Shown in pieces: positions 26,259 through 37,400 of a DNA stretch of 64,000 nt. The position numbers were made by a program, and so were the translations under genes. Source of the DNA: Fen-1058 sp964398185 (GTDB lineage Bacteria > Chloroflexota > Anaerolineae > Fen-1058); assembly GCA_964398185.1 (NCBI GenBank), contig CAYNML010000024.1, positions 7,381-71,380 on the forward strand. The letters run 5' to 3'. Within the stretch, counting starts at the first letter, position 1, and each line of letters begins with the position of its first letter. The notes beneath the pieces were generated by a model. It worked only from the letters and a program-made list of their open reading frames with translations. It was not told the origin of the DNA and searched no databases.

Positions 26259-27728
26259 TTGAATCTGACAACCCTCTCACGCCTGAAGTTCTCACCGCGT
26301 TCGCTGGTCAGCCACGAGGTAGCCGAGTTCGGCCTGGCCGAGACAGAGAACGGCCCGCGTCTGGCAATTTTGACGGCCACTGCCGACGCTCCGCTCTTGC
26401 AGCCATTCGAGGGGAAACGCTCTGAGCACGACGGGCATACGCTGATTCTAGGCCTGCTCAGTCCGCGCAATGCCGCGGCGCTGCGCGAGCAACTTCCCTG
26501 GCTCAAGCCGCGCCCGCTGGGCCTGAAAACATCGGCCGGGCTGGGCGATCGCATGGGGTTGGCGACACCCGGTCATGTGCGCGCCATTCGCGCCGCGGGT
26601 AACATCGCGCCCATTTTCGCGCAGCAGTCCATCCGCGAGATGACGCGCACCGGCCGCACCCCGCAGCAAGTCATGGACGACGCCACGTGGGGCATCTTTC
26701 AAGAAGGCTGGCAGCGCGGCATGGGCGCCGATGCCGATCACTTGAAAACCACCGCCGATATCGATCGCTGTGCCGCGGCGGGTTTCACCTTCTTCACGAT
26801 CGATCCCGGCGAGCATGTCGATAACTCAGCGGAGACGGCGTCACTGTCGGATCTGCGGGCGCTGGCGGAACAGCTGCCGCCCGATCGGCACGCGGCGGCC
26901 ACCGGGCTGTTAAATCAAACCTTCGATCTGGAAGGCCACGCCGTCCACTTTGACGAGCACACCCTGCTCAAAGCCATGGTGAAGTATGGCCGCGCAGTGG
27001 GACACGTCGCGCGCCTGTATCAGCATTTGATCTCCGTGATCGATCCAGCGCAGTGCGAGTTGGAGGTGTCGGTAGATGAAACCGAACAGCCCACGTCACA
27101 TGCCGAACACATTTACATCGCCAGCGAACTCAAACGGCTGGGCGTAAAGTGGGTCAGCCTGGCCCCACGTTACATCGGGCGCTTTGAAAAGGGCGTCGAC
27201 TATATTGGGGATGTGGCCGCCTTTGAGCAAGATGTTGCCGTGCATGCGGCCATCGCGCGCCGGTTCGGCCCCTACAAATTAAGCCTGCATTCCGGCTCCG
27301 ACAAGTTCAGCATCTACCCGGCGGCCATGCGGCAGACGCGCGGGCTGGTACACCTGAAGACGGCGGGCACCAGTTATCTGGAAGCGCTGCGCACCATTGC
27401 GGCACTCGACATACCGTTCTTCCGCAAGATTTACGCCTTTGCGCGCGAGCGCTACGAAACGGACAAAGCCAGCTATCACGTTTCGGCGGAACTATCACGC
27501 ACGCGTGCCCCGGAAGATCTCTCGGACGCTGAACTGCCGCACCTGCTGGAACAGTTCGATGCGCGCGAAGTGCTGCACGTCACGTTTGGATCGGTATTGA
27601 CCGAGCGCAACGCCGACGGCTCGCGCCGCTTCTACGATCGGTTGGTGGACCTCTTGCGCGCGAATCCTGAGGACTATGCGGCCAATCTGGAGAGACACTT
27701 CATCCGACACTTGCAGCCGTTTGCCTAA
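26259..27728 (+). CDS. uxaE: Tagaturonate epimerase (UxaE family)
   Basis: 489 residues from a TTG at 26259, with GAAAGGA 8 nt upstream; no better start was seen. The sequence LKPRPLGLKTSAGLGDRMG, IAPIFAQQSIREM and FTIDPGEHVDN match the UxaE family, which interconverts D-tagaturonate and D-fructuronate. This allows galacturonate carbon to enter the glucuronate branch (fructuronate to mannonate to KDG) without UxaA/UxaB. No uronate isomerase or mannonate dehydratase is in the window. Last gene of the pectin block. Confidence 0.85.
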   Translation: MNLTTLSRLKFSPRSLVSHEVAEFGLAETENGPRLAILTATADAPLLQPFEGKRSEHDGHTLILGLLSPRNAAALREQLPWLKPRPLGLKTSAGLGDRMGLATPGHVRAIRAAGNIAPIFAQQSIREMTRTGRTPQQVMDDATWGIFQEGWQRGMGADADHLKTTADIDRCAAAGFTFFTIDPGEHVDNSAETASLSDLRALAEQLPPDRHAAATGLLNQTFDLEGHAVHFDEHTLLKAMVKYGRAVGHVARLYQHLISVIDPAQCELEVSVDETEQPTSHAEHIYIASELKRLGVKWVSLAPRYIGRFEKGVDYIGDVAAFEQDVAVHAAIARRFGPYKLSLHSGSDKFSIYPAAMRQTRGLVHLKTAGTSYLEALRTIAALDIPFFRKIYAFARERYETDKASYHVSAELSRTRAPEDLSDAELPHLLEQFDAREVLHVTFGSVLTERNADGSRRFYDRLVDLLRANPEDYAANLERHFIRHLQPFA

Positions 27729-27862
27729 CTTCGCGGCAGCAGCGGCGGGTCAGCATGGCCCTTGCCGGGCAGACACCGGCGATATCGGCGTCAAGCGCTG
27801 CCCGCCACCGATTCCCCTGCTCTGGCCCAATGTCAGCAGCGACCCGCTTGCAGTAAGCGGGG

Positions 27863-27983
27863 TGTGCATGCAAAAAGTGTCAGGAGGCTCACCGTCCGCG
27901 TCCCCGTCCGCTACGCTCACCAACCGCGTGGACGCGGTTGGTGAGCGCGAATCTAGCTGACACGCGCAGCGGTTGCATGCACA
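27863..27983. repeat. 121-bp nested inverted-repeat element (MITE-like)
   Basis: Outer arms TGTGCATGCAA (27863-27873) and TTGCATGCACA (27973-27983), inner arms GTGTCAG (27877-27883) and CTGACAC (27957-27963), and a central hairpin with 15-bp arms and loop TGGA (27914-27947). No target-site duplication is obvious. Confidence 0.6.
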
Positions 27984-28044
27984 TGCGAGGTCGGCCCAAC
28001 AAACCAAAAGTGATCACACTGATCACAAATTAATCACCAATAAA

Positions 28045-28143
28045 AGGCGACGATGGGATTTGAACCCATACTGAGGGTTTTGCAGTTTCTCACCGCGCCA
28101 ATCTCAGCCACTGAACAACTGATCGATCTCAGATTACCTCGCC
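28045..28143 (-). tRNA. tRNA-Cys(GCA)-like sequence, probably a pseudogene or att remnant
   Basis: The 3' half is canonical on the minus strand: anticodon loop CTGCAAA (28079-28085), 3' anticodon stem ACCCT, 4-nt variable loop, T-arm ATGGG-TTCAAAT-CCCAT, acceptor CGTCGCC and discriminator T. The 5' half is abnormal: the expected 5' anticodon stem is AGAAA, which pairs poorly, and a possible 5' acceptor GGCGAGG (28137-28143, 6 of 7 pairs) is about 25 nt too far away. Total length would be 98 nt. A working tRNA is unlikely. Confidence 0.45.
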
Positions 28144-28284
28144 GCGAAGTGTTCCTGAAGAACAAGCCTGAATTCAGGCGGGCAGGCTTCTTCGCAAACC
28201 CGGCGATCGGTTCACCGAGATTCGCTTCAGTCTTCAACCAAACCACGACACGCTTCCAACCAAAAGCATACGACCAAAGCACTA

Positions 28285-28313
28285 CTGAAAATCGGGCGTG
28301 GCTTTGTTATAAT
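28285..28313 (+). promoter_or_regulatory. Candidate promoter of the giant RHS gene
   Basis: CTGAAA (28285-28290) and a perfect TATAAT (28308-28313) with 17-bp spacing, about 150 bp before the GTG start. Confidence 0.5.
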
Positions 28314-28464
28314 CGTGGCGATCTTCATGGATTAACCCCGGATTAAAACGGAGCACGCACATCCAGCTGCATAGCTTAACCCACCCGGTTGGCGCAACAC
28401 AAACGAACTGCAAGTTGGCCGGAGTATCTCTGGCCGTTCCCGATTTTGAACGGAGGATATCGCT

Positions 28465-31400
28465 GTGAAACGCACCTTTATCCAAACGTGTCTCATTTCC
28501 TGCTTGAGCTTGGCCGGTGTATGGTTCCTGATCATGACGCCCGGCGCGCTGTCCGCCTCGGCCAATCAGGCCCTGGCGCCGCAACCGCGCAGGGCAGCGG
28601 CTCCGCTCGTTGTCCCAGTGTTGTATACCTATACCACCGGGGGACCTTACTCCCCCGACGATCAAACCTTGCTGCTGCTGCACTTTGACGGCGATGTCAG
28701 CGGGGCGCAGGGTGAAGTCGGCGTTGAAAACGGCGCCACGTTCACAACCGCCGGTCAGTATGGGGACGGGGTGATCATCGACGATGCCGACACGCTGACC
28801 TATACAATCGAAGACAATCTCGATCGGACGCGCGGCGCGATCGAGTTCTGGATCCGGCCGGCGTGGAACGGTAATGACGGACAGTCCTATACGTTCTTTG
28901 AAGCCGGCAGCGGCGACTGGTTCAATCGCCTGCGCATCATGAAAGACGGAGCCAACAACCTGCGCTTCATGGTCTGGAACGGCCATCTTGAAACGGGTGT
29001 CGGCTACAACATCGAACACTGGGTGGCGGGCGAATGGCATCACGTGGCGGTGGCGTGGGAGGGCACGGACATCGTCCTGTTCACCGACGGCGAACGACGG
29101 CAAAGTCTGGGCGCCGCCTATTTGCCGGATGATTTAGCGGGCGCGATCTACATCGGCTCGAATCAAGCGCAGACCGAGCAAGCCCAGGCCACTCTGGATG
29201 AACTGCGGATTAGTTCCGCTCCGCGTGTTGGTCTGGACTGGCCGCCGGCTGCACCGCGTATGCACGTGCTCAGCGGCGTCGTGCGCGATGCCGCGACCGG
29301 TTGGCCGTTGTACGCCAGCCTCACGCTTAACGGGTTGGGCTACACCCGCACTACCTTTTGGAACGATCCTGTTACCGGCTATTACAGTGTCACGTTGCCC
29401 GAAGGCCGCGATTATACACTGGCGGCGACTGCGTGGATCACGGGGTATCAACCCACCGTGCAGTTTGTGGAAGAGCTGATCGCCGATCGGGTTCAGGATG
29501 CGGCGCTGGCCGCCGATCCCGGGCTATGCACCGCGCCAGGCTATGTCCTGACCGACACGTTGCACTTCGCAGATTTTGAAACCGGCAGCGACGGTTACTT
29601 CACGCGGACCATCAGCGCCAATTCCTGGGCCTGGGGTGAACCGGCGGCCACACCCGGCCCCGGCAGCGCGCACTCAGGCAGCCAGGTCTGGGCGACCAAT
29701 CTCACCGGCAACTACAACGATTGGGAATACGGTGTGCTGACTGCTCCCGAGATTGATTTGAGTAGTTACGCCGGCGAAGATTTGACGTTGAGTTGGTGGC
29801 AATGGCTGTTCACAGAACCCAATTACGATCTGGCTCGAGTTGATGTGAGCAACGATGGCGGTAATACCTGGACTACCGCGTATGGACCGGTGATGGGGGA
29901 AACCAGTTCCAGCTGGACACCCATCACGGTAACATTGGATTCCAGTTACGCTGTCGAAAATTTCCGGTTACGCTTCTGGCTGAGCGCCGATGATACGATT
30001 CAGTTTCCCGGCTGGTACATCGACGACATTCAGTTGCGCACCGTCAGTGATCCGGAAACGCTCATCTATGCCGAGTCCTTCGAGAGTGATCCGGGCGGCT
30101 ACACACCCGACATCAGCGGCGTGACATCATGGCAGCGGGGCGAACCGGCCACCGGGCCTGGGGCAGCGCATTCCGGGCAATATGTCTGGGCCACCAACCC
30201 TGCTGGAGACTACCTTGCCAGCGAGGATGGTCTGCTAGTTTCCCCGCCGATCAATCTTGGCAGCTACAGCGGCCAACGCCCCGTGCTGCGCTGGTGGCAA
30301 TGGCTGGCAACCGAAGCTGACCACGACTACGTCAGTGTCGATGTCAGCAGCAGCGGCGGGCAAGGGTGGGGGCGAATTTATGGCGAAGTGAGCGGCAACC
30401 TCGACACAACAGGCTGGCGGGAGCAACGCGTTGCGCTCAATACCTGGGACGCCGTCAACGATTTTCGCTTGCGTTTCCGGCTGCGCTCTGACCATACAAA
30501 CGAATATCCCGGCTGGTATATCGACGACGTGATGATCTCGGCGTGTCAACCGCAAGCAGGCGGCCTGGTCGTCGGCAATGTCTATGACGCGCACACCGGC
30601 CAAGCAGTCTCCGGAGCTGTCGTCACCAACACTCACGGCCAATCCTTTACGGCCACGGCCACACTCGATCCCGCGGTGCCGGACGCCTTCTACACGCTGT
30701 TCGCACCGGCCGGCCTTCAGCAATTCCAGGCGCAGGGTGACAGCGCAACCTATCAAGCACCGGATGCGCGCACCGTGAACGTAGTCAACGGCGGCGTCGT
30801 GCAGCAGGACTTCACCCTCGTGCCATACCTGTTTGAGATTGACGGCTATGTGCGCGACGACCTCACCGGCTGGCCGTTGTACGCCCAGATCGACATCGGC
30901 AGCGACGCCGGACCGGTCACCACCACCTGGACCAATCCGTTCGACGGGTATTACGCGGTGGAGCTGTATCCGAACGTGACATATACCTTCACGATCTCCG
31001 CCTGGGTCATGGGTTACCAGCCGCTCACCACCACGCTTGGCCCGTTAACGGCCAGCGGTTCTGAATCGTTTTATCTCAACGCCGATCTCGCCGCCTGCAC
31101 GGCGCCCGGCTACTTTGATACCGGCGACTGCGAACCGCAGATCGGCGGCTTCTTGATTGGTCAGACTTATCACGCAGCCACCGGCGAACCGCTGCCCAAC
31201 GTCATCGTCGCCAACAGCCAGGGCAACGTCTTCACCTCTGCACCAACCGCTGACCCCGACCTGGAAGATGCGTTCTACGTCCTCTTTGCGCCCGCAGGCC
31301 TTCAAACATTCACTGCCACACATCCTGCGTATGGTCTGTCTGATGTCACATATCGTTACATCTATAACGCTAGTGTTCACTGGGGGGGCTTCTATCTCAG

Positions 31401-34400
31401 CGGGCAGCAGGTGATCTCCGGCTTCGTCACGGACGCAATGGCGGGCTGGCCGCTCTATGCCAGCGTGTCAATCAGCTCGACGGTCGATCAACAAACGATT
31501 TGGACCGATCCGGTTACCGGGTTCTACAGCGTGACCCTGGATGCGGGCGTGACTTACACGCTGCAGGCCGAGGCGTGGAGCGCAGGATATCTACCCGTCA
31601 CCCGATCGGTCTTTCTGCTGCCCGCCGGACACACTGAAAACTTTGCGCTGCACGCCGATCTGGACACCTGCTCTGCGCCGGGCTACACGCCGACAGACGG
31701 CTGCCACGTGCAGGCTGGCGGATTAATCGTGGGCGCCGTCACCGATGCGCGCAACAGCCAGCCGCTCCCCGGCGCAGTCATCCGCGGCGAGGCCGGTTAC
31801 ACCACCACTGCCGCCCTGACGCCGGGTGACAACATCGACGGCGCTTTCTACGCGCTCTTCTCACCGGTCGGCACGCAGTCCTTCACCGCCACTTACGCCA
31901 ACGGCTACACCATGAGTGCGGCGCACACGGCAACCATCATCCTGAGCAGCACCGTTCGGCGGGACTTTGATCTGGTGTTGGAAACGCAGGTCGTATCAGG
32001 CACGGTGACAGATGCCGTCACCGGCTGGCCGCTCTACGCGCACCTGCAGATCAACAGCCCCGATGGCGCACGCACCGTCTGGACTGATCCGACCACCGGC
32101 GCCTATAGCGTAACCTTAGCCAGGGCTGTCAGCCATACTTTCACTCTCAGCGCCTGGGTCAACGGTTATATGCCGCGCACCTACAACAGCAGTGTACTCA
32201 CCAGCGATCTCACCGTTCCGCTGACCTTGACGACCGATCTGACAGCGTGCGTTGCTCCCGGCTATCAGGGCAATTTCTACTTTGAAGGCTTTGAAGTGGA
32301 TAACGGCGGCTATACGGTGCTGCCCGCCACCAAGACTTCGTGGCAGTGGGGCGTGCCTTACAACGGATTTGGCGCCGGTGTCGCCCACTCCGGCAGCCAT
32401 GTCTGGGCCACCGAACTGGACAACTTCTTCGATTTTTATGAAGACGGCTACCTTGTCTCACCCAACATCGATTTGAGCCTGCACGCCGGACAGCCCATCA
32501 CCGTAACTTGGTGGCATTGGCTGCAGACTGGCAATAGCGGCGATCTGGTCAGCGCGCAGGTCAGCAACAACGGCGGCAGCACGTGGACGACCGTCTATGG
32601 TGAAACGTCCGTAGCCAGTCCGTATAGCTGGGCACAACAGCAGGTGAATCTCAGCGCGTCCTATGCGGTGTCCAACTTCCGGCTGCGTTTCCGCTTCCGT
32701 ACAGACGGCGTCAACAATGCAGCTGGCTGGTACATTGACGACATCGCCATCTATGGAACAGCCCCTCGAACCTGCGTACCCCAAGCCGGCGGCCTGATTG
32801 TAGGCAATGCCTACGATGCCAATACCGGGGCGCCCCTGAACAACAGCCGCGTGACACCGGCCAACGGCGACAGCGCGCTCACCCGCGCGACCGCTGATCC
32901 TGCTATCGACGATGCGCTTTACATTCTCTTCGCACCGGTCGGCACACAACCGCTCACCGTCACGCGCAGCAACTACGCAACGCAGATCGCCACGCCGACC
33001 ATGACGGCCAATGCCGTGATCACGCAGCACTTCAACTTGCCGGCCGGGCGTGCCGTGCGCACACCCGCCACGCTGAGCGTGACCCAGGAACTGGGGGTGG
33101 CCGCCGCCGCCGCCCTGCTGGTCACCAACACCGGCAGTGCGCCGCTCAACTTCTCAGTGCTGGAGTATCTCAATCCCACCCCGGCCGCGACTGGCGCCCA
33201 GGGGTATAGCTGGTACACCACAACCTATCAATGGATCGATGCCACGGCAGGCATGACGTTGTCCCTGAGCGGCGAAGATGAAGCAAATCTCGATCTGCCA
33301 TTCAATTTTCCGTTTTTCTACGCCGCGACCAATCGGATACGGATAGGCAACAACGGCGCGGCCGTTTTCTTTCAACCAGAAGGCGAGATCGCCGCGGCGA
33401 ATGCCGCCTTGAACAGCCTCGCGACCAACTACTTCCTGGCGCCCTTCTGGGACGACCTGGGCAGCAACACAGCCGGCCGGCTGTACTGGCTGACAGGCGG
33501 CACGGCGCCCAACCGGTACGTCGTCATCGAATGGTACAACCGGCCACACGCGCTTGGCGGCGGCGGCGTCACGTTTGAGATGGTGCTCTATGAAAACGGC
33601 AACCTCCTGTTCCAATATCAGGATGTCGATTTCGGCCATGCGACTTACAACAACGGCGCCAGCGCCACCGTCGGTATTCGCGGCGGCGGAACACCCGAGA
33701 TATTGCAGTATTCGTACAATACGTCCTCACTCGCCAACGGCTTAGCCATCTGCTACCGGCGCGCGAATCAACTGCCCTGTGCCCCGATCGATGCAGCGTG
33801 GCTGGCGGCCACCCCCGTTTCAGCGCCGCTCGCGATCAGCGGCACCCAGCCGATTGCGCTGCTCATCGACGCCGCACCGCTTACCGCCACCGGATCATAC
33901 ACGGCCTGGCTGCGCTTCGATCACAACACGCCTTACGCCATCGATGATGTCCGCGTCAATTTACAGGTCCTCTCGCGCAGCTTGCAGCTGGAACCGGTCA
34001 CCACTACCGTGTATGCCGATCCCGGCACAGTCGCTACCCACACCCTGCGCGTGCGTAACGTCGGCGCGATCTCCAAGACTTTTGAATTGACCGCCACCGG
34101 CGGCAGCTGGGCCATTCAATTCCCCTCGCAAACGACGCTTTTGCCGGGCAGCAGCAGCGATCTGATCGTGGGCGTCACCGTGCCGCCGGCCGCGCCGCTC
34201 TACATCACCGATGTGGTCACCCTGAGCGCCCGTTCGCTGGATGGCGCTTCGCGCTCCATGACTGCGCCGCTTACCACCATTCGCGCGGTACACAGCGCCA
34301 CCGTGCAGTCACCCGCGACAGCGCAATTTGGCTGGCCGGGCAGCGTGGTCTCTTACTCATTGAATATACGCAACACCGGTAACGTGACCGAGGTGTTCAC

Positions 34401-37400
34401 GTTGACACCTGCCGGCCAGGTGTGGACGACCACGCTCACGCCCGCGTCCGAGATGTTGCCGCCCGGTGCACAGAGCACGGTCTTGGCCACCGTTGAGATT
34501 CCCGTTGACGCGCTGGGCGGACCGACGGCTGTGGCGACAGTCACCACAGCTTATCTGTCGGGCATGACGCCCATCGCTTTGAACACCACGGTGTTGAGCA
34601 CCACGGCCATCCATCATCAACCGGTGCTGGAACCGCCCGCACAAATGAAGGAAAATCCGGCGGGCAGCGTGTGGTCGATCACGTACACCCTGAGCCTCAG
34701 CAATGCGGGCAATCAGACTGACACCTTCGCGCTCACAACCGCCAGCGATTGGGCTGTCGATGCTCCGACGATGCTCGGTCCCCTGGCGCCCTTGTCTGCA
34801 ACGAACTTCAGTGTGACAGTCACTGTGCCCATGACGGCTCCGCATGGTACCAGCCACACGGCCATCGTCACGGCCACTTCGCAGGGCGACAGCAGCCGAT
34901 CGGATGCCGCTGAGCTAATCGGGGTGGCGCACACCGATTGGATCATCACCAACACCCTGCTCCTGCCCGCGGGCAGCTATCACTTCAACACGCTAACCGT
35001 CATGCCTGGCGGCGATTTGCGCTTACAGAGCAATCCCACTTCAGGCGCAGGCGTCACCATTACCGCGCAGAATGTCACCATCCATCCCGGCGGATCGATC
35101 ACGGCCAACGGTCTGGGCTATCCCAGTCAACAAGGACCGGGGGCGGGCAACTCGGCTGGTTGGACTCACGGTCCAGGCGGCGGAGCTTACGGCGGCTGGG
35201 CGGGAAGCGGCAACGCGGCGGCAGGTGGCTCGCCATACGGTTCAGTGAAGAATCCCCATCAAGCAGGCAGCGGCGGCGGCGCAGGCAACGGTCTGGCGGG
35301 TGGCGCCGGTGGTGGCGCTATTCATCTGATCGTTGGTGAGGCGCTGGTGATCAGCGGGACACTCTCCGCCAATGGTAATTCTGGATCATCTTCAACCTTC
35401 GATGCCAGCGGCGGCGGCTCAGGCGGCAGCCTGTGGATTGAAGCGAACACGTTAAGGGGAGATGGACTGCTGCGTGCCAACGGCGGAAATGGCGGGGCGA
35501 CAGGCTCCTATGCACGCGCAGGCGGCGGATCCGGTGGACGCATTGCTGTTCATTATCAAACTTCAACTTTCAACGGCAGCTATCAGGCGCTGGGCGGAAG
35601 CTCGAGTTCACAGTATGGCGGGCCGGGGACCGTGTATCTGCACGGATCCAGCGGCAACGGCCAATTGCAGATCGACAATGGCGGCGTCAACTCACTCAGC
35701 GCCGGACTGCTGCCGGACGCATACGAATTTGAGCGCATCATCCAGACACGTTTCGGCCATGGACGCGTCTTGAGCACAACCTCAGTTGTGACAATCAGCA
35801 ATGAAACCCTGCAAGGCGATGGAACCTCGACCCTGACCAGTGAAGGCGTGATCGTTGCGCCGACAGAATTCAGCATCAGCGGCACGCTGCTGGCCGTGCA
35901 AGGCGACTTGCGTGGAGTGCAAGCGATCACCACCACCGGCAGTGGCGGACTGGAACTGTATGCGCACACCCCCTGGCGTACGGGGGAGTACACTTTCACG
36001 AACATGAGTGTAGGCGCCGGGACAGTTCTGCGTCTGGTCTCAGCCGATAATGGCAATGCCAACTATAGCGACGATTACGGCGTGACCCTGTATGCCGCTC
36101 ACGTTTCCATTGCACACGGCGGTCAAGTAACAGCCGACGCGCGCGGTTATGCGCAGGCCAGTGGGCCGGGTGCAGGCAGCAGCGCCGCGTGGACCCATGG
36201 ACCGGGTGGCGGGGCCTATGGCGGCTGGGCCGGAAATGGCAATACTGCCCCAGGCGGATCGCCATACGGCGGAGTTCTCCAGCCTGCGCGGTTAGGGAGC
36301 GGCGGCGGCAGTGGCAACGGCACAGCCGGCGGCGCAGGCGGTGGCGCCATACACCTGAGCATCAGCGATACCTTGATCGTCAATGGCACATTGGCGGCTG
36401 ATGGCGGCGCGGGAGCCACATCCACTTTTGATGCCGGCGGCGGCGGCTCAGGCGGCAGCCTGTGGATTGAAGCCGGAAGGGTGCAAGGCCAGGGCATTAT
36501 CCGCGCGAATGGGGGCAGCGGCGGCGCCACAGGTTCTTATGCGCGCGCCGGAGGTGGATCAGGCGGACGGATTGGCCTCTACTATCAAACCTCCATCTTT
36601 ACGGGTTCGCTCCAGGCCCGAGGCGGTGCTTCGGCGGCGCAATACGGTGGCCCTGGAACAATCTATTTGAAGGGGCCAACGGGAGCAGGGGTACTCCAAG
36701 TCGACAATGCCGGCACAAATGGTCAGAGCGCCGCACTGCTCCCCGGCGCGTACCAATTCGATCAAGTGCAGCTCACCAACTACGGCCATCTCACCGTGCA
36801 GGGCGATCTCACTTTGACGGCGAATGTCTTGCAAGGCCACAGTAACTCGCGCTTGACGGTGACGGGCACCCTCACCGCCACGGAAGCCAGCACCTTCCAG
36901 AACGCGGCCATTGTTGTTCCAGGTCTTCTGGTCGTGTCTGACACCTTGCGCGTCTACACCACCACGGTCGATGTGCCCGGCCAGCTAATCGGAGCCAGCG
37001 ATCTCCTCATCGATCAGCGTGGGCGCGTGCTGCTATATGCTCAATCCTATCCCAGCGGCACGCTGGCGCTGGATGCCGTCGATGTTAGCAGCGGTACGCT
37101 GACGTTGATCGCCCACGACAACGGCAATACCACTTACACCGACGATACCGGTTTCACGCTGGCTGCCCGCACGATCAGTGTGGGCGTGAACAGCCTGATC
37201 GAAGCGAACGGTCAAGGCTATGGCACGCAGCGCGGCCCCGGTGCGCACCACAACGGATCGAGTCACGGCGGTTATGGCGGCGGTGCGGCGCCAACCTATG
37301 GGTTGGTCTATTCTCCGACGATGTTGGGCTCGAGCGGCGATAACGGACGTGGCGGCGGCGCACTGCATGCGATCGTCACCGAGACGTTGACGCTGAACGG

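Larger units (their letters stand above)
27729..28464. other. 736-bp intergenic region: inverted-repeat element, tRNA-like sequence, promoter
   Basis: No conserved protein is seen. It contains, in order, the nested inverted repeat at 27863-27983, an AT-rich stretch (28010-28044), the tRNA-Cys-like sequence (28045-28143), a 14-bp palindrome GCCTGAATTCAGGC (28166-28179) and the likely promoter of the giant gene (28285-28313). Confidence 0.6.

Noticed and set aside
28053..28346. Short frames across the tRNA-like sequence and the promoter
   Set aside because: They read through a tRNA half and a -10 element and show no conserved protein pattern.
27729..28464. Riboswitch or leader peptide before the giant gene
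   Set aside because: The conserved bases of known riboswitch classes were not seen; the structures present are better explained by the repeat element and tRNA remnant.
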